Below are positions 17,401 through 26,200 of a stretch of DNA of 64,000 bases, in pieces. Every line of letters begins with the position of its first letter. The first letter of the stretch is position 1. Location: assembly GCF_932526225.1 (NCBI RefSeq), contig NC_064037.1, forward strand, positions 14,459,703 to 14,523,702, given 5' to 3'. The DNA comes from Nematostella vectensis. Taxonomy: Eukaryota; Cnidaria; Anthozoa; Actiniaria; Edwardsiidae. The notes under the pieces are model-generated. The model searched no databases and had not been told where the DNA came from. It was given only the letters and a program-made list of their open reading frames with translations. The translations under genes were made by a program, and so were the position numbers.

Positions 17401-18299
17401 AGTTTCGGCGGCAGCGGAATATAGGAAGACCCAGAAAGCGGTTCAAAGGGATCTATGTTGATGTCAAAGTATTCCACTTGGTCAAACTGCCATCCGGAGC
17501 CTTGCTTCTGGAACAGCTCAACTAATCCGAGTAAATAATTTGTCATCGTATCGAACAAATCAGAGAGATCAGTCGACTCTGTCACAATCTCGGGCTTTTC
17601 TGTATGAAAATATCCCAGTTCTTCTTCGATCTGAGCTGTAGCCGGATCCTCTTTTATAAACCCGCAAGTAAAGATAAACTTCACTTTGATAGGCTTTTTT
17701 TGTTGACTGATGAGCTCTAAGACTTTCGGTTTGATTCTGGCGATGAATGTCTTGGGGTCGTAACCTCTCTGCCCGGCTATTCCGTGGGTTTTAAGATACC
17801 CCTTCAACGCCGTCTGTTGTTCCTTGGGTGTGAAGCGATCTTCCACCTCCTCGTGTAGACGCTTAATCCTCTCCTTCAGACGTTCGACCCGTTTATCTGC
17901 AGCCTCTTTGACGGTCTTTTTGACGGGCTCGGGGACATAAGATAGTATCCAATCCACAAACTTGTCTAACTCGCTCTTGATCGAGTTGGCCGCCCTGTTT
18001 GCAAAATGCTTGAGTGATTGGACGCGGGAACTCCGTGGGGGTTGGGAGGGTTTTAGAATAGGGACATTAATCTCAGGTACCGGGCCGTCGAGAATACTCT
18101 CCGACGTGTTGGACGGGGTAATGCGGGGTGGTCGTGGCAGCCCTTTGACAAGTTTGGGTAAAGGAACCCGTCGGGGTGGTGGTGGTGGTGACGTGCTGGT
18201 CAGCGCCCCGACGAGCTCGTCTCTCCGCATCCAGTAATATCTTGGGATACCCCGCTCCTTGGCGAGGGCTTTCAGATCTTTCACCTTCAGGTTCTCCAT
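14391..18299 (-). CDS. polB: Protein-primed family B DNA polymerase (1302 aa)
   Basis: Replicates the linear element from its termini. Residues counted from MENL at 18299. Exonuclease motifs: Exo I YADFES (D492, E494), Exo II HNLSGYDS (D643), Exo III YLESD (D802). Polymerase motifs: A YLDANNLYGW (D898), B KLMNNSVFGK (about 1032-1041), C FTDTDS (D1132, D1134). Extra parts: an N-terminal SAP-like segment (about 4-33, VKDLKALAKERGIPRYYWMR), a Pro-rich linker, a C2H2-like Cys/His cluster (about 432-455) and an endonuclease VII-like zinc motif between Exo I and II (about 592-624, CHICEGEL...DHCHLTGKYRG). The ATG at 18317 is in frame but sits in the promoter motif; comparison with sister genes favours 18299. 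All catalytic residues are present. Confidence 0.96.
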   Translation of the reverse strand: MENLKVKDLKALAKERGIPRYYWMRRDELVGALTSTSPPPPPRRVPLPKLVKGLPRPPRITPSNTSESILDGPVPEINVPILKPSQPPRSSRVQSLKHFANRAANSIKSELDKFVDWILSYVPEPVKKTVKEAADKRVERLKERIKRLHEEVEDRFTPKEQQTALKGYLKTHGIAGQRGYDPKTFIARIKPKVLELISQQKKPIKVKFIFTCGFIKEDPATAQIEEELGYFHTEKPEIVTESTDLSDLFDTMTNYLLGLVELFQKQGSGWQFDQVEYFDINIDPFEPLSGSSYIPLPPKLASKKAIINVKNENDHECFKWAVTSAVYPREKDPQRFSKQMIENSEKFDWSGIEFPVSLKQIDKFEKQNQYTVNVFGYETKIYPLRISEKDPDNAINLLLISDDETNHYCWIKNMMRLVSTQIDEFHHTRFLCCRCLNSFRCKQSLEKHSECCGNHEAVGIEMPKIDKDGNLPHIKFKNYNRKMRVPFVVYADFESFTENIDTCSPDESKSFTKQYQKHRPSGFCYLIKCFDGDISPPELVRYTAESPDEDIPQLFVESLESDIKKIYDKFRFPKKVKMTPKDKIAYNDATHCHICEGELGEDKVLDHCHLTGKYRGAAHNACNLDHKIPKFFPVIFHNLSGYDSHLFIKNLGTSEGKINCIPNNEEKYISFTKQVVVDSFTNKEGNKIDVRRDIRFIDSFRFMSASLDSLVGNMSRECFKNMAKYYEGEELQLLLRKGVFPYDWFDGFSKLDATQLPQREAFHSKLNDTDISEEDHLHARRVWEVFGMGTMRDYHNLYLESDVLLLADVFENFRDVCLKNYGLDPAWYYTAPGLAWDAALKTTKVRLELLTDYDMLLMIEKGIRGGVSMISNRHGEANNPYMKEYDPDLPTKYITYLDANNLYGWAMSNPLPTHGFRWMGDQELSGWRDRPCILEVDLEYPHHLHDLHNDYPLAPESIGLGNVDKLVPNLNDKTKYVIHHETLRLYVSFGLKVTKIHRGVTFEESAWLGPYIDLNTDLRAKATNDFEKDFFKLMNNSVFGKTMENIRNRVDIRLVTDEKQAKKLISKPNYQHRTIFCENLAAIHMKKTKLIFNKPVYLGMSILDLSKTLMYDFHYNFVKPKYGEDAKLLFTDTDSLMYEIETKDFYEDISGDVRSTFDTSNFPKGHPSGIEVGVNKKVIGMFKDEAGGQPITEFVGLRAKLYSYKMDEGKEEKKCKGVKRAVVKKSIGFDDYKDCLFGKKPQMRLMNVIRSHKHDVYTETVNKVALSHEDDKRVICDDGIHTFAHGHFRTLLGGGSVSSGTT

Positions 18300-18314
18300 T
18301 TCTATCAAACCAGC

Positions 18315-18330
18315 CATGTCTTTAAACCAC
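18315..18330 (-). promoter_or_regulatory. Polinton promoter motif, DNA polymerase gene
   Basis: Minus strand GTGGTTTAAAGACATG, full consensus, identical to that of the TFIIB-like gene. Upstream sequence (to about 18370) is also alike between the two genes. Confidence 0.7.
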
Positions 18331-18367
18331 TTTTCAAAAGCTTTTTTTTAGATGTGAAGCTTAGAGG

Positions 18368-18828
18368 TTAGCCCCCTCGAGCTCCCCCTAGATGCGACAC
18401 GTGACAAAATGATTGACAGGTTTTCGACAAAATGATTGACAGGTGGGCGTGGCTATCACGTGACAAAATGATTGACAGGTGGGCTTGGTTATCACGTGAC
18501 AAAGTGATTGACAGGTGGGCGTGGCTATCACGTGACAAAGTGATTGACAGGTTTTCGACAAAATGATTGACAGGTTTTCGACAAAATGATTGACAGGTTT
18601 TTGACAAAATGATTGACAGGTTTTTGACAAAATGATTGACAGGTGGGCGTGGCCGTCACGTGACAAAGTGATTGACGGGTGGGCGTGGTCGTGCAAGAGA
18701 TCTCTAGCAAACTCGCGCATGCGCAGGTCGCGAGGCTTGGCGGAGGTGCGCGGAGACTTTCGCGCCATTTTGGAATGAAATTTGGGGAGATCAAAAAGTT
18801 GCGCCAGCTGCGCCAAAACCCTACTACT
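18368..18828. repeat. Polinton right terminal inverted repeat
   Basis: Inverse of the left TIR. Outer unique part, then repeats of TGATTGACAGG with gacaaaatga/gacaaagtga variants and CACGTG sites, ending at a GAGCTCCCCCTAG motif before the polymerase promoter. Unit number and order differ slightly from the left TIR. Confidence 0.95.
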
Positions 18829-18833
18829 AACTG
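18829..18833. repeat. Right target-site duplication of the Polinton (AACTG)
   Basis: Second copy of AACTG; the sequence continues GACGAAATAAAG exactly as in the empty site of copy B. Confidence 0.9.
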
Positions 18834-19090
18834 GACGAAATAAAGAATTTAAGTGCATTTAAGACATATCCGAAATGTACCTTAAATTTACTACTGTCTA
18901 TATGTTGCATTTAAAGGCCACACTTAAAGTCAGTAGTAACTTTAAAAAAGAATTTAATTTACATTTAAGTGGGCTCTTATAGTCAGTAGCAACTTTAAGT
19001 AGATATTGATTGTTAACTTAAATTCCTTTAAATGTAGTATTGACTTTAAGTAACTTTCTTTGACTTTATCGAAAACTTATAATCTTTAGG
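18830..19090. repeat. Inner CACTA-like terminus with TTTAAGT subterminal repeats, copy A
   Basis: ACTGGACGAAATAAAG resembles the EnSpm terminus ACTGGACGAAAAAACGG and is followed by about 250 bp of repeated atttaag/acttaaa blocks. The same sequence starts at 49932 in copy B. It looks like the left end of a related element nested in or joined to the EnSpm; no matching right end was seen. Confidence 0.5.
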
Positions 19091-19917
19091 AGATTTAAGT
19101 GTCTTTCATTAGTTCTAAATTTCATCATATTCGTTGGACTTAGAAAATATTTTCCGTAGTTTAGAAGTTAATTTAGTTTCTAAACATAATATTTTCTGGC
19201 TAATATCAGGAACGTTTTATGAAACGCATATAAATAGCTTTAAGAATATTCGGTTTCTTGTTTAACCAAGTGATTTGTATTTTGGCAGAAAGAATAAGCG
19301 ATGAAAAATTGATGTTCGCATTATTTTAGGATTACTTTGCCTTTAGCAGTAATAATAACTGCTTCACCGGCGGAGAGGAAGTCAGTCATATGCGAGAGGA
19401 AGTGACGCGCAAGCGTATCTATTGTTTTCCCTTCACGTGACTACCACGGCGGGCTATTCGCATAGCGTGTTTAGAATTGTGACATTGGTTCATCTAACTT
19501 CTCTCTAAATCCACGCCAAAAGATTCGCTTTTTCTTTCAATGACATCAAATCGAATGGCAAAGCCTACCAATGAAAACATGTTGACCACATAACCTTCAA
19601 GTTTGGAGGGAAAACAGAGCTTTAAATGCGGGAAATCAGCGACTGCGTGCGTGAGGTGAGAATTCAACAGTGAAGACAGAACTCGCTGAAATTCTCGCCA
19701 AAAGGGAGCCTCAGAGACTTTCAGGTAAGCCTAACTGATCGGAACCAGTTCTTGTTTATTCGTTTCTTGATTATTTTTTGTCTTTAAGGGCAACCTTTCG
19801 AGTTTAGGTGATCTTTTTCCTCTTTGAGTAGTGTCTATCACTCGATTCGAATCAGCGTTCCGCCGTACGCTAAAGAGCCTTCGGTTCTATCTTATCTGGC
19901 CAGCGGAGAAATCTTAT
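19091..19917 (+). other. EnSpm interior with a possible 5' exon
   Basis: No open gene. A plus-strand stretch around 19620-19726 ends in CTTTCAG followed by gtaagcc, a good splice donor, in both copies (B: about 50730-50828). It could be the untranslated first exon of the plus-strand gene whose last exons lie at 28.8-29.7 kb; nothing else supports the link. Confidence 0.3.
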
Positions 19918-19918
19918 A

Positions 19919-21088
19919 CAGTCGAACCTCTATTAAGCGGCCCTCTATTGAGCGGTCGCCCTCTATTCAACGGTCATTTACCAATGTCCCGAATTTCCCC
20001 CCTTATGTTTACTGTAAATTTGACCTCTATTGAGCGGTCACCTCTATTAAGCGGACGCGGTCACCAAAGGAGGGTCCCAATTGGTTGATTTCATTGTTTT
20101 TCACCTATTAAACGGTCATCATCAATATTTGTCAGCATGACAACAGATAGTGCACGTCATATTTCGTCATATTTTTAACTGTCTAATCTAATTACTTATG
20201 GCTAATCGTCTTGTGAGACTTGTGTGGTCTTGTGCGGATCAGTCGCATCAAATTCCTCTATTACCAATTTCCGCTTTAGCCAGCTAGAAGAAAAACTGTC
20301 ACCTTCAAATATGTATTCACAAGGAATCTCGAGTCCATAGCCACCACCTCTGTTCACCCACTTCCCTTTGACTACGACTTTCTCACAGTTCGTAGGTCTC
20401 TTGAGATATTTGGTAACCCACGTTGACATCAGTTTGGGAATATGCCTCTACTTCGTAATCGTCAACTAGAGTATTCGGGTGACCGTCTCCATCCATCACC
20501 GTTTTGTCGGCTTTTTCTCTTACGATTACAACAGCATTCGGATCCTTCATGTTAGTTGGTTCTCGATAAGTTTGTAAACATCTTCTAGTGCTGGTTCCCA
20601 CTCAGTCATGTATTCATGGTATCCCCGAATGAATGCAACTGGGTCAGTTTTGTGAGTTTTTGGGTACGGCAACGCACTGCGAGTTTTTGATTCGACCTCC
20701 AAAATCACGCAAACGCTTAATGACGGATATCGACGGAAACGACGCGTGTAACATCACCTTAACGCACTCATTTACTTTACATAACGCCAGCGAAAGTAGC
20801 TCATGCCCATAGAATTGGTCAAAGCCACAAGAGCCGTATAGGCAAAAACAAACTGACTAGGCGGTTTCAAACATTTCTGGATCAAATTGGAATGCACCAG
20901 GCCCCGTCTTAGGGCTAACATGATTGTTACTGTTGTTTATTATAATAAAAAGTTCTTACGTATAATTACAGCCCGATTTACTCTAATTCAGGGGCGAAAA
21001 TAGCGAAGCCTCTATTAAGCGGTCAACCTCTATTAAGCGGTCACTAAGCTAAGTCCAGGGGGTGACCGCTTAATAGAGGTCCGACAAA
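19919..21088. mobile_element. pogo/Tigger-like element with HIRAN-like cargo, copy A
   Basis: The left end GTCGAACCTCTATTAAGCGG and the right end (inverse GTCGGACCTCTATTAAGCGG) form inverted repeats, with further internal CTCTATTRAGCGG copies, typical of pogo-like termini. No transposase is visible; the interior carries a broken minus-strand HIRAN-like frame. Target duplication not clear on the right. Copy B keeps only the left part (51022-51848). Confidence 0.5.
20202..20745 (-). pseudogene. HIRAN-like domain pseudogene, copy A
   Basis: Minus-strand pieces in two frames read as one ancestral domain: a GYHEYMTEWEPALEDVYKL block, then YREPTNMKDPNAVVI (the REP.N..D..AV signature of HIRAN domains), then HIPKLMSTWVTKYLKR-like and GLEIPCEYIFEGDSF segments. 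Frameshifts separate them. HIRAN domains bind DNA ends or single-stranded DNA in repair helicases. The copy at 51306-51790 is less damaged in its second half. Confidence 0.5.
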
Positions 21089-22818
21089 TTATAAGTAAAT
21101 GACCAGTAGGGGCGTGGCTGTGTCCCAAAATTTTTTCTTAATGTTTCTGAATACTTAAAGTGCAAGTATCTCAAGATTATTTCTAAAATGTTTTAGAAAT
21201 ATAATAAAAAGTTTTTCCTCGTGAAACTGACATTTGTAAACAAGCTTTTTCACAATTGCACACAGCCAAAAGTACGATGCTCCGAAGAGTTTCAAAGATG
21301 GACCAACACTTTCAGTAAAAAAAATAGTATGGAAACCTAATACATGCCAAAATAACTGATCATGGATTCCATATACCAGACTAAATTTTTAACACTTTCC
21401 TGATATTACTAACACAAGGACATCGTCAGATAGTTAAAAACGGGTTCCGACGTGTCAGGTTTTCAAAAATTTTCCCCGCATAACCCATTTTTTTGTTCCC
21501 TCGTAATTTTGCACCCGTATCTAAAATCCCCCGACCCTCTAACTTTTGGCAAGAAGATATGGGAAAGTTGAAACTTCAACATATCCCCATCTTTTCAAGG
21601 ATGTGTCGACTATAGGGAGTTGCGTTATTCCAAAAAAAAGTGTTTTGTTTTCCTGTTGAATCTCCCCATCTCCCTGTTGAAGGACTAAGGACTCTTCGCT
21701 GTTCGCTGGGTTTATTGTTTCCGGTTGTATGCACTTCCGGTGAATTTTCAGGACTCTCGAATAACATGGGCGTCTAAGGCGCCTAGGAAAAAAATATAAG
21801 TAAAAATGAGATAAAACTTAAATAGTTATCACCGTCATCAACATTTCATCAACCATTAGCATCATCATCATCATCAACCACCATTAATCATCAACATCAT
21901 CATGTATTATCGTCATTATCATCATCATCATAATTATCGTTTCATCATGTATTGTCATAAGCTTCAACCACCATTAGCATCATCACTACCATCATCTGAT
22001 TTTCGTGACAATGTTGCGATTATTCTATGCCTTATTGTAGGATAATAATAATAACAATAATTTATTATAATAAATAAATAAGTAAATAAATAATAAAATA
22101 AATAACAAAGACCATGATCATTTTTTTTCGTTCATCACCTTAGGAATATTAGCAAACTTCCCCGGTAGACAGCTGCAGTGAGAAGCGCATCCAAGTCCAC
22201 TGTCCCTACACTTACAATTGCGTTTGCATTTTCCTTTGCAATTACATCCCTGCAGAATAAAAATCACATTCTACTAAGGAATCACAAAAATAGTGAATTT
22301 TATTTCGACGCATTTCAAACGTAGTCTGCTTAGCAGCTACTCTCAGGCGTAAGTGAAGAGAGGCTGCTATTGGTTTCCTTTGTATTGGGGACCAGGCTTA
22401 ACCCGGTTATTTGCCGGGTGGGAGGTCCGTATCTTGAAATACCGTGACCGAGACCTTGAAAATACTGACCGAGGGTGAAGGCCGAGTTAATTTTTTTTTC
22501 TAGCCCCAGCGAAAACATACTTTGAGCGAGCAGCGCGCGCAAAATATCAATTCTCGGACAAGCGCAGATATAGGAATCTCCGGACCGATTAGCCAATCAG
22601 AATGCAGGATTCGTTACCGTGACCGCTAAAAAAATTTATATACTATATATAGCTATATAAGCTACTATGATACGAAACTGCTTACGCGGCGCTTACATTT
22701 TATACTCAAGCAATAAAATGAAGCTGGATTATATGTATTGGTTGCAAAGCGATTCAGGCGGATTTAATTTGTCAGGTCATCTCACTTGCATTGCCTTAAA
22801 GCCTCAGTAAAAAATCCT
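21089..22818. other. Non-coding stretch present only in copy A
   Basis: Low-complexity and repeat-derived sequence. It holds a CAT/ATC microsatellite region (about 21835-22010), an AAT/AAAT-rich tract (22040-22110), and a segment at 22390-22480 with GGGAGGTCCGT and accgaga/tcggtc blocks like a dispersed repeat. No convincing gene. Copy B lacks about 20750-22925. Confidence 0.5.
21835..22010. repeat. Imperfect CAT/ATC microsatellite
   Basis: Clusters of catcatcatc and atcatcaac variants across about 175 bp. Confidence 0.8.
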
Positions 22819-23029
22819 TCACACAAAATGGAACTTTCTTAAAAGAAAAAAAAATACCCCGTCGCCAGACTGTTGCGCCACGATCGAAATTCGTGATTTT
22901 GAAGAATGTCTGGTTATCCGTGGAGTTTGCTTCCAGTCCGGGTCATTCTCGATGTTGTCCTCGTCAGACGCATCAACCTCCTCTTGTTCTTCCTCGTCCA
23001 CTTCGTCTTCGACGTCCTCTTCGTCTTCG
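22819..23029 (-). pseudogene. 3' part of the acidic exon of the coiled-coil gene, copy A
   Basis: The minus strand encodes EEEQEEVDASDEDNIENDPD then WKQTPRITRHSSKSR and ends in a stop at 22819. The 5' part of the exon and the preceding exon, present in copy B (51849-52178), are deleted here at about 23030. Copy B conversely lost the 3' part. Function unknown. Confidence 0.5.
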
Positions 23030-23273
23030 ATAAATGCGTTTCCGTTTTTCGCGCGTCTCCTTACTTTGTTTCACGCCCTTTGCAACTTGTTTTTCTTTTT
23101 TTAATGTAGCTAAAAAATCGCTTTTACTTCCCGAAACAAATTATTTTAAGTCGAAGAAAAAAAACTTCACGTGTGACATGCGCGTGCGATTTGCCATTTT
23201 TTTATAGAGATGTTGCAACTGAAAAGTGTACGTGTGACAAATTTGAGTTCTGTTTAGCGAGGTTCTGATTTAC

Positions 23274-26200
23274 CTGTTTGAGACTCTCGTTTTCTTGACG
23301 AAGCACTTCAAGCCTCTCAAGCTCTTTTTTCTAAAAAACGTAAGCTCGATCAGCGTTATATCTATATATTTCTAGGAAGTTTGTTTTGTTACGACGTGAG
23401 AGAAATTAACTCGAGTACCTGAAAAGTACCTTAGAAACCAATTTTTTTAATCGATTTGGGGGTAGGTCAGCGGCGCAGCCAGGATTTTTAACAGGAGTGG
23501 GCCTAAAAGGCCTTTTCAATAAGGCATTGTGTCTTGTGTTTTATGTCTCATGCATTTACTGTATTTTTGGCTGCTGAAGCGGGGCCTGGGCCCCCTAGGC
23601 CACCCCCCCTGGCTACGCCCCTGTAGGTAACGCAGACATTCAGCGTCTGGAGCCAAGGGTCGTGAGACTACAAATACTGTATTCAGTATTCACCCATGTA
23701 ATTCACCCATTTACATGAGACTTGAACAACCCAAAAGGTGCCTTTTCCGGTTTCCCCGTTTTCCCGCAACACCGTTCATGTGGAAAAGTTTGAGGGTGAT
23801 GGATATCTTCCGTGAGACGGGAACATCGACCCTCCACATCGTCTCCTCGTATTCTCTTAAGGCTTATTTTACCCTAAAGTCTCATATTCCCGTTTTCTCG
23901 CAATACTGTTTATGTGGTGAAGTTTGAGGGCTATGGATTTCCAATTTACGGCGACTTATTTGGAGACAGCGTCTTTACAAGTACCTTATCTTCAAGGTCC
24001 TGGCGAACCCGCTGCATCTCTGCCTTTTCCTCTTCGCTAGGAATTTGCTGGAGCAAAACGCGAATCTAGAGAAAAATCAGACAAGCACATATCGAGCACA
24101 AATCGTGACGGTATTGCTTCAGTGTTTGTCAAATGTCTCTTTTTTTCTGTTTTCTACATCGTAAATATTTACATTAACGCTATAGGTTTAAGTAATCATT
24201 TACTCTCAGATATAAAATGCAAAAAGATAAAGTATGTAAAATAAATAGACTAAAGGAGTATGCAAGAAAAAACACATAAATTTCTTGTATTTGTCTGATA
24301 AAATTAACTGCAAATAGTCCGATTTCTATATTCCACCATAAAAACCTCACTGTCCCATGAATTGTGTGATTATCTTCTGGACATGGATCATATCCGCCCT
24401 GTCCCCACGAATAGACCGTTTTCACGCGCATCCTAAATGCCACAGACTGGCATTTGACTGCAAAATTCCTCGACAGAAGCACTCTGACAGCATTTTCTGA
24501 AGGTTTATTTGTAAAGTCCACTTCGTATGTCATTTTAGATCGGCCAGGGCCCGCTAGTCCGTGGCATTTTGGATGCGCGCGCAACATCGTAAAAACGGTC
24601 CATTGTGTGATTAGCTACATTTTCTTCGTGGTCTTTCTGAACGTGGGTCATGGCCAAGTCATGCTGTCGAGTTAGATGTTCTTTTGCCTCTTGAAGCCTC
24701 TGAGCGGCGTTCTGTTTTAAGCAGATTGTTATAATTCTCACGCTAAGCAATACGTACAACCAGCCTATCAACACACCTACCCACATCCCTACTCACAACA
24801 TCCCGTTTTTTACAGAGTCGTAAAACATACCATTCCAACTTTGAATTGATTTATTTCCCTGATTCTACCACGCCTACACCGACCTAATTATTCTACAGCT
24901 TGTCTGTAGTTTTAGTATCCTGGATTTTGAACAACAAGAAACTAGAGGGGAGGGAGGTGACCTCAAGTAGGCTTAGAGAGGGTGGAGGGTAGAGGTTACA
25001 AATGCTGTTACTAGTGTCTTCCGAGCTTCGTTCTGTGATTTATTCTATAAATTTTACACTCCTTCTTTGAAGTCGATTTAGCATGTTTTACTTACCTCGG
25101 AAAGAAGAAAAAAAAATTCACGTGTGACATGCGCGTGCGATTTGCCATTTTTTTATAGAGATGTTGCAACTGAAAAGTGTACGTGTGATAAATTTGAGTT
25201 CTGTTTAGCGAGGTTCTGCTTTACCTGTTTGAGACTCTCGTTTTCTTGACGAAGCACTTCAAGCCTCTCAATCTCTTTTTTCTAAAAAACCTAAGCTCGA
25301 TCAGCGTTATATCTATATATTTCTAGGAAGTTTGTTTTGTTACGACGTGAGAGAAATAAACTCGAGTACCTGAAAAGTACCTTAGAAACCAATTTTTTTA
25401 ATCGATTTGGGGGTAGGTCAGCGGCGCAGCCAGGATTTTTAACAGGAGTGGGCCTAAAAGGCCTTTTCAATAAGGCATTGTGTCTTGTGTTTTATTTCTC
25501 ATGCATTTACTGTATTTTTGGCTGCTAGAAGGGGGGCCTGGGCCCCCTAGGCCACCCCACTGGCTACGCCCCTGTAGGTAACGCAGACATTCAGCGTCTG
25601 GAGCCAAGGGTCGTGAGACTACAAATACTGTATTCGGTATTCACCCATGTAATTCACCCATTTACATGAGACTTGAACAACCCAAAAGGTGCCTTTCCCG
25701 GTTTCCCCGTTTTCCCGCAATACCGTTCATGTGGTGAAGTTTGAGGGTGATGGATATCTTCCGTGAGACGTGAATATCGACCCTCCACATCGTCTCCTCG
25801 TTTTCTCTTAAGGCTTATTTTACCCTAAAGTCTCATATTCCCGTTTTCTCGTAATACCGTTTATGTGGTGAAGTTTGAGGGCTATGGATTTCCAATTTAC
25901 GGCGACTTATTTGGAGACAGCGTCTTTACAAGTACCTTATCTTCAAGGTCCTGGCGAACCCGCTGCATCTCTGCCTTTTCCTCTTCGCTAGGAATTTGCT
26001 GGAGCAAAACGCGAATCTAGAGAAAAATCAGACAAGCACATATCGAGCACAAATCGTGACGGTATTGCTTCAGTGTTTGTCAAATGTCTCTTTTTTTTCT
26101 GTTTTCTACATCGTAAATATTTACATTAACGCTATAGGTTTAAGTAATCATTACTCTCAGATATAAAATGCAAAAAGATAAAGTATCAAAAATAAATAGA

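Larger units (their letters stand above)
2372..18828. mobile_element. Intact Polinton/Maverick (adintovirus-like) element, 16,457 bp
   Basis: Termini are AGTAGTAGGG...CCCTACTACT with TIRs of about 450 bp, a target duplication and an empty site in copy B. It encodes the hallmark set: family B DNA polymerase, retroviral-type integrase, A32-type packaging ATPase, double-jelly-roll major capsid protein and a penton-type minor capsid protein. Eleven further open genes are packed with little spacing, and stop codons often overlap the next promoter motif. All frames are open and the TIRs nearly identical, so the insertion is young and may still be functional. Unusual are a TFIIB-like gene, a giant-virus-style Cys/His repeat gene and the lack of a recognisable protease. 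Confidence 0.97.

Noticed and set aside
24180-24587. Acidic and basic short ORFs through the copy A array as separate genes
   Set aside because: They repeat with each unit and are shadows or introns of the modular gene.
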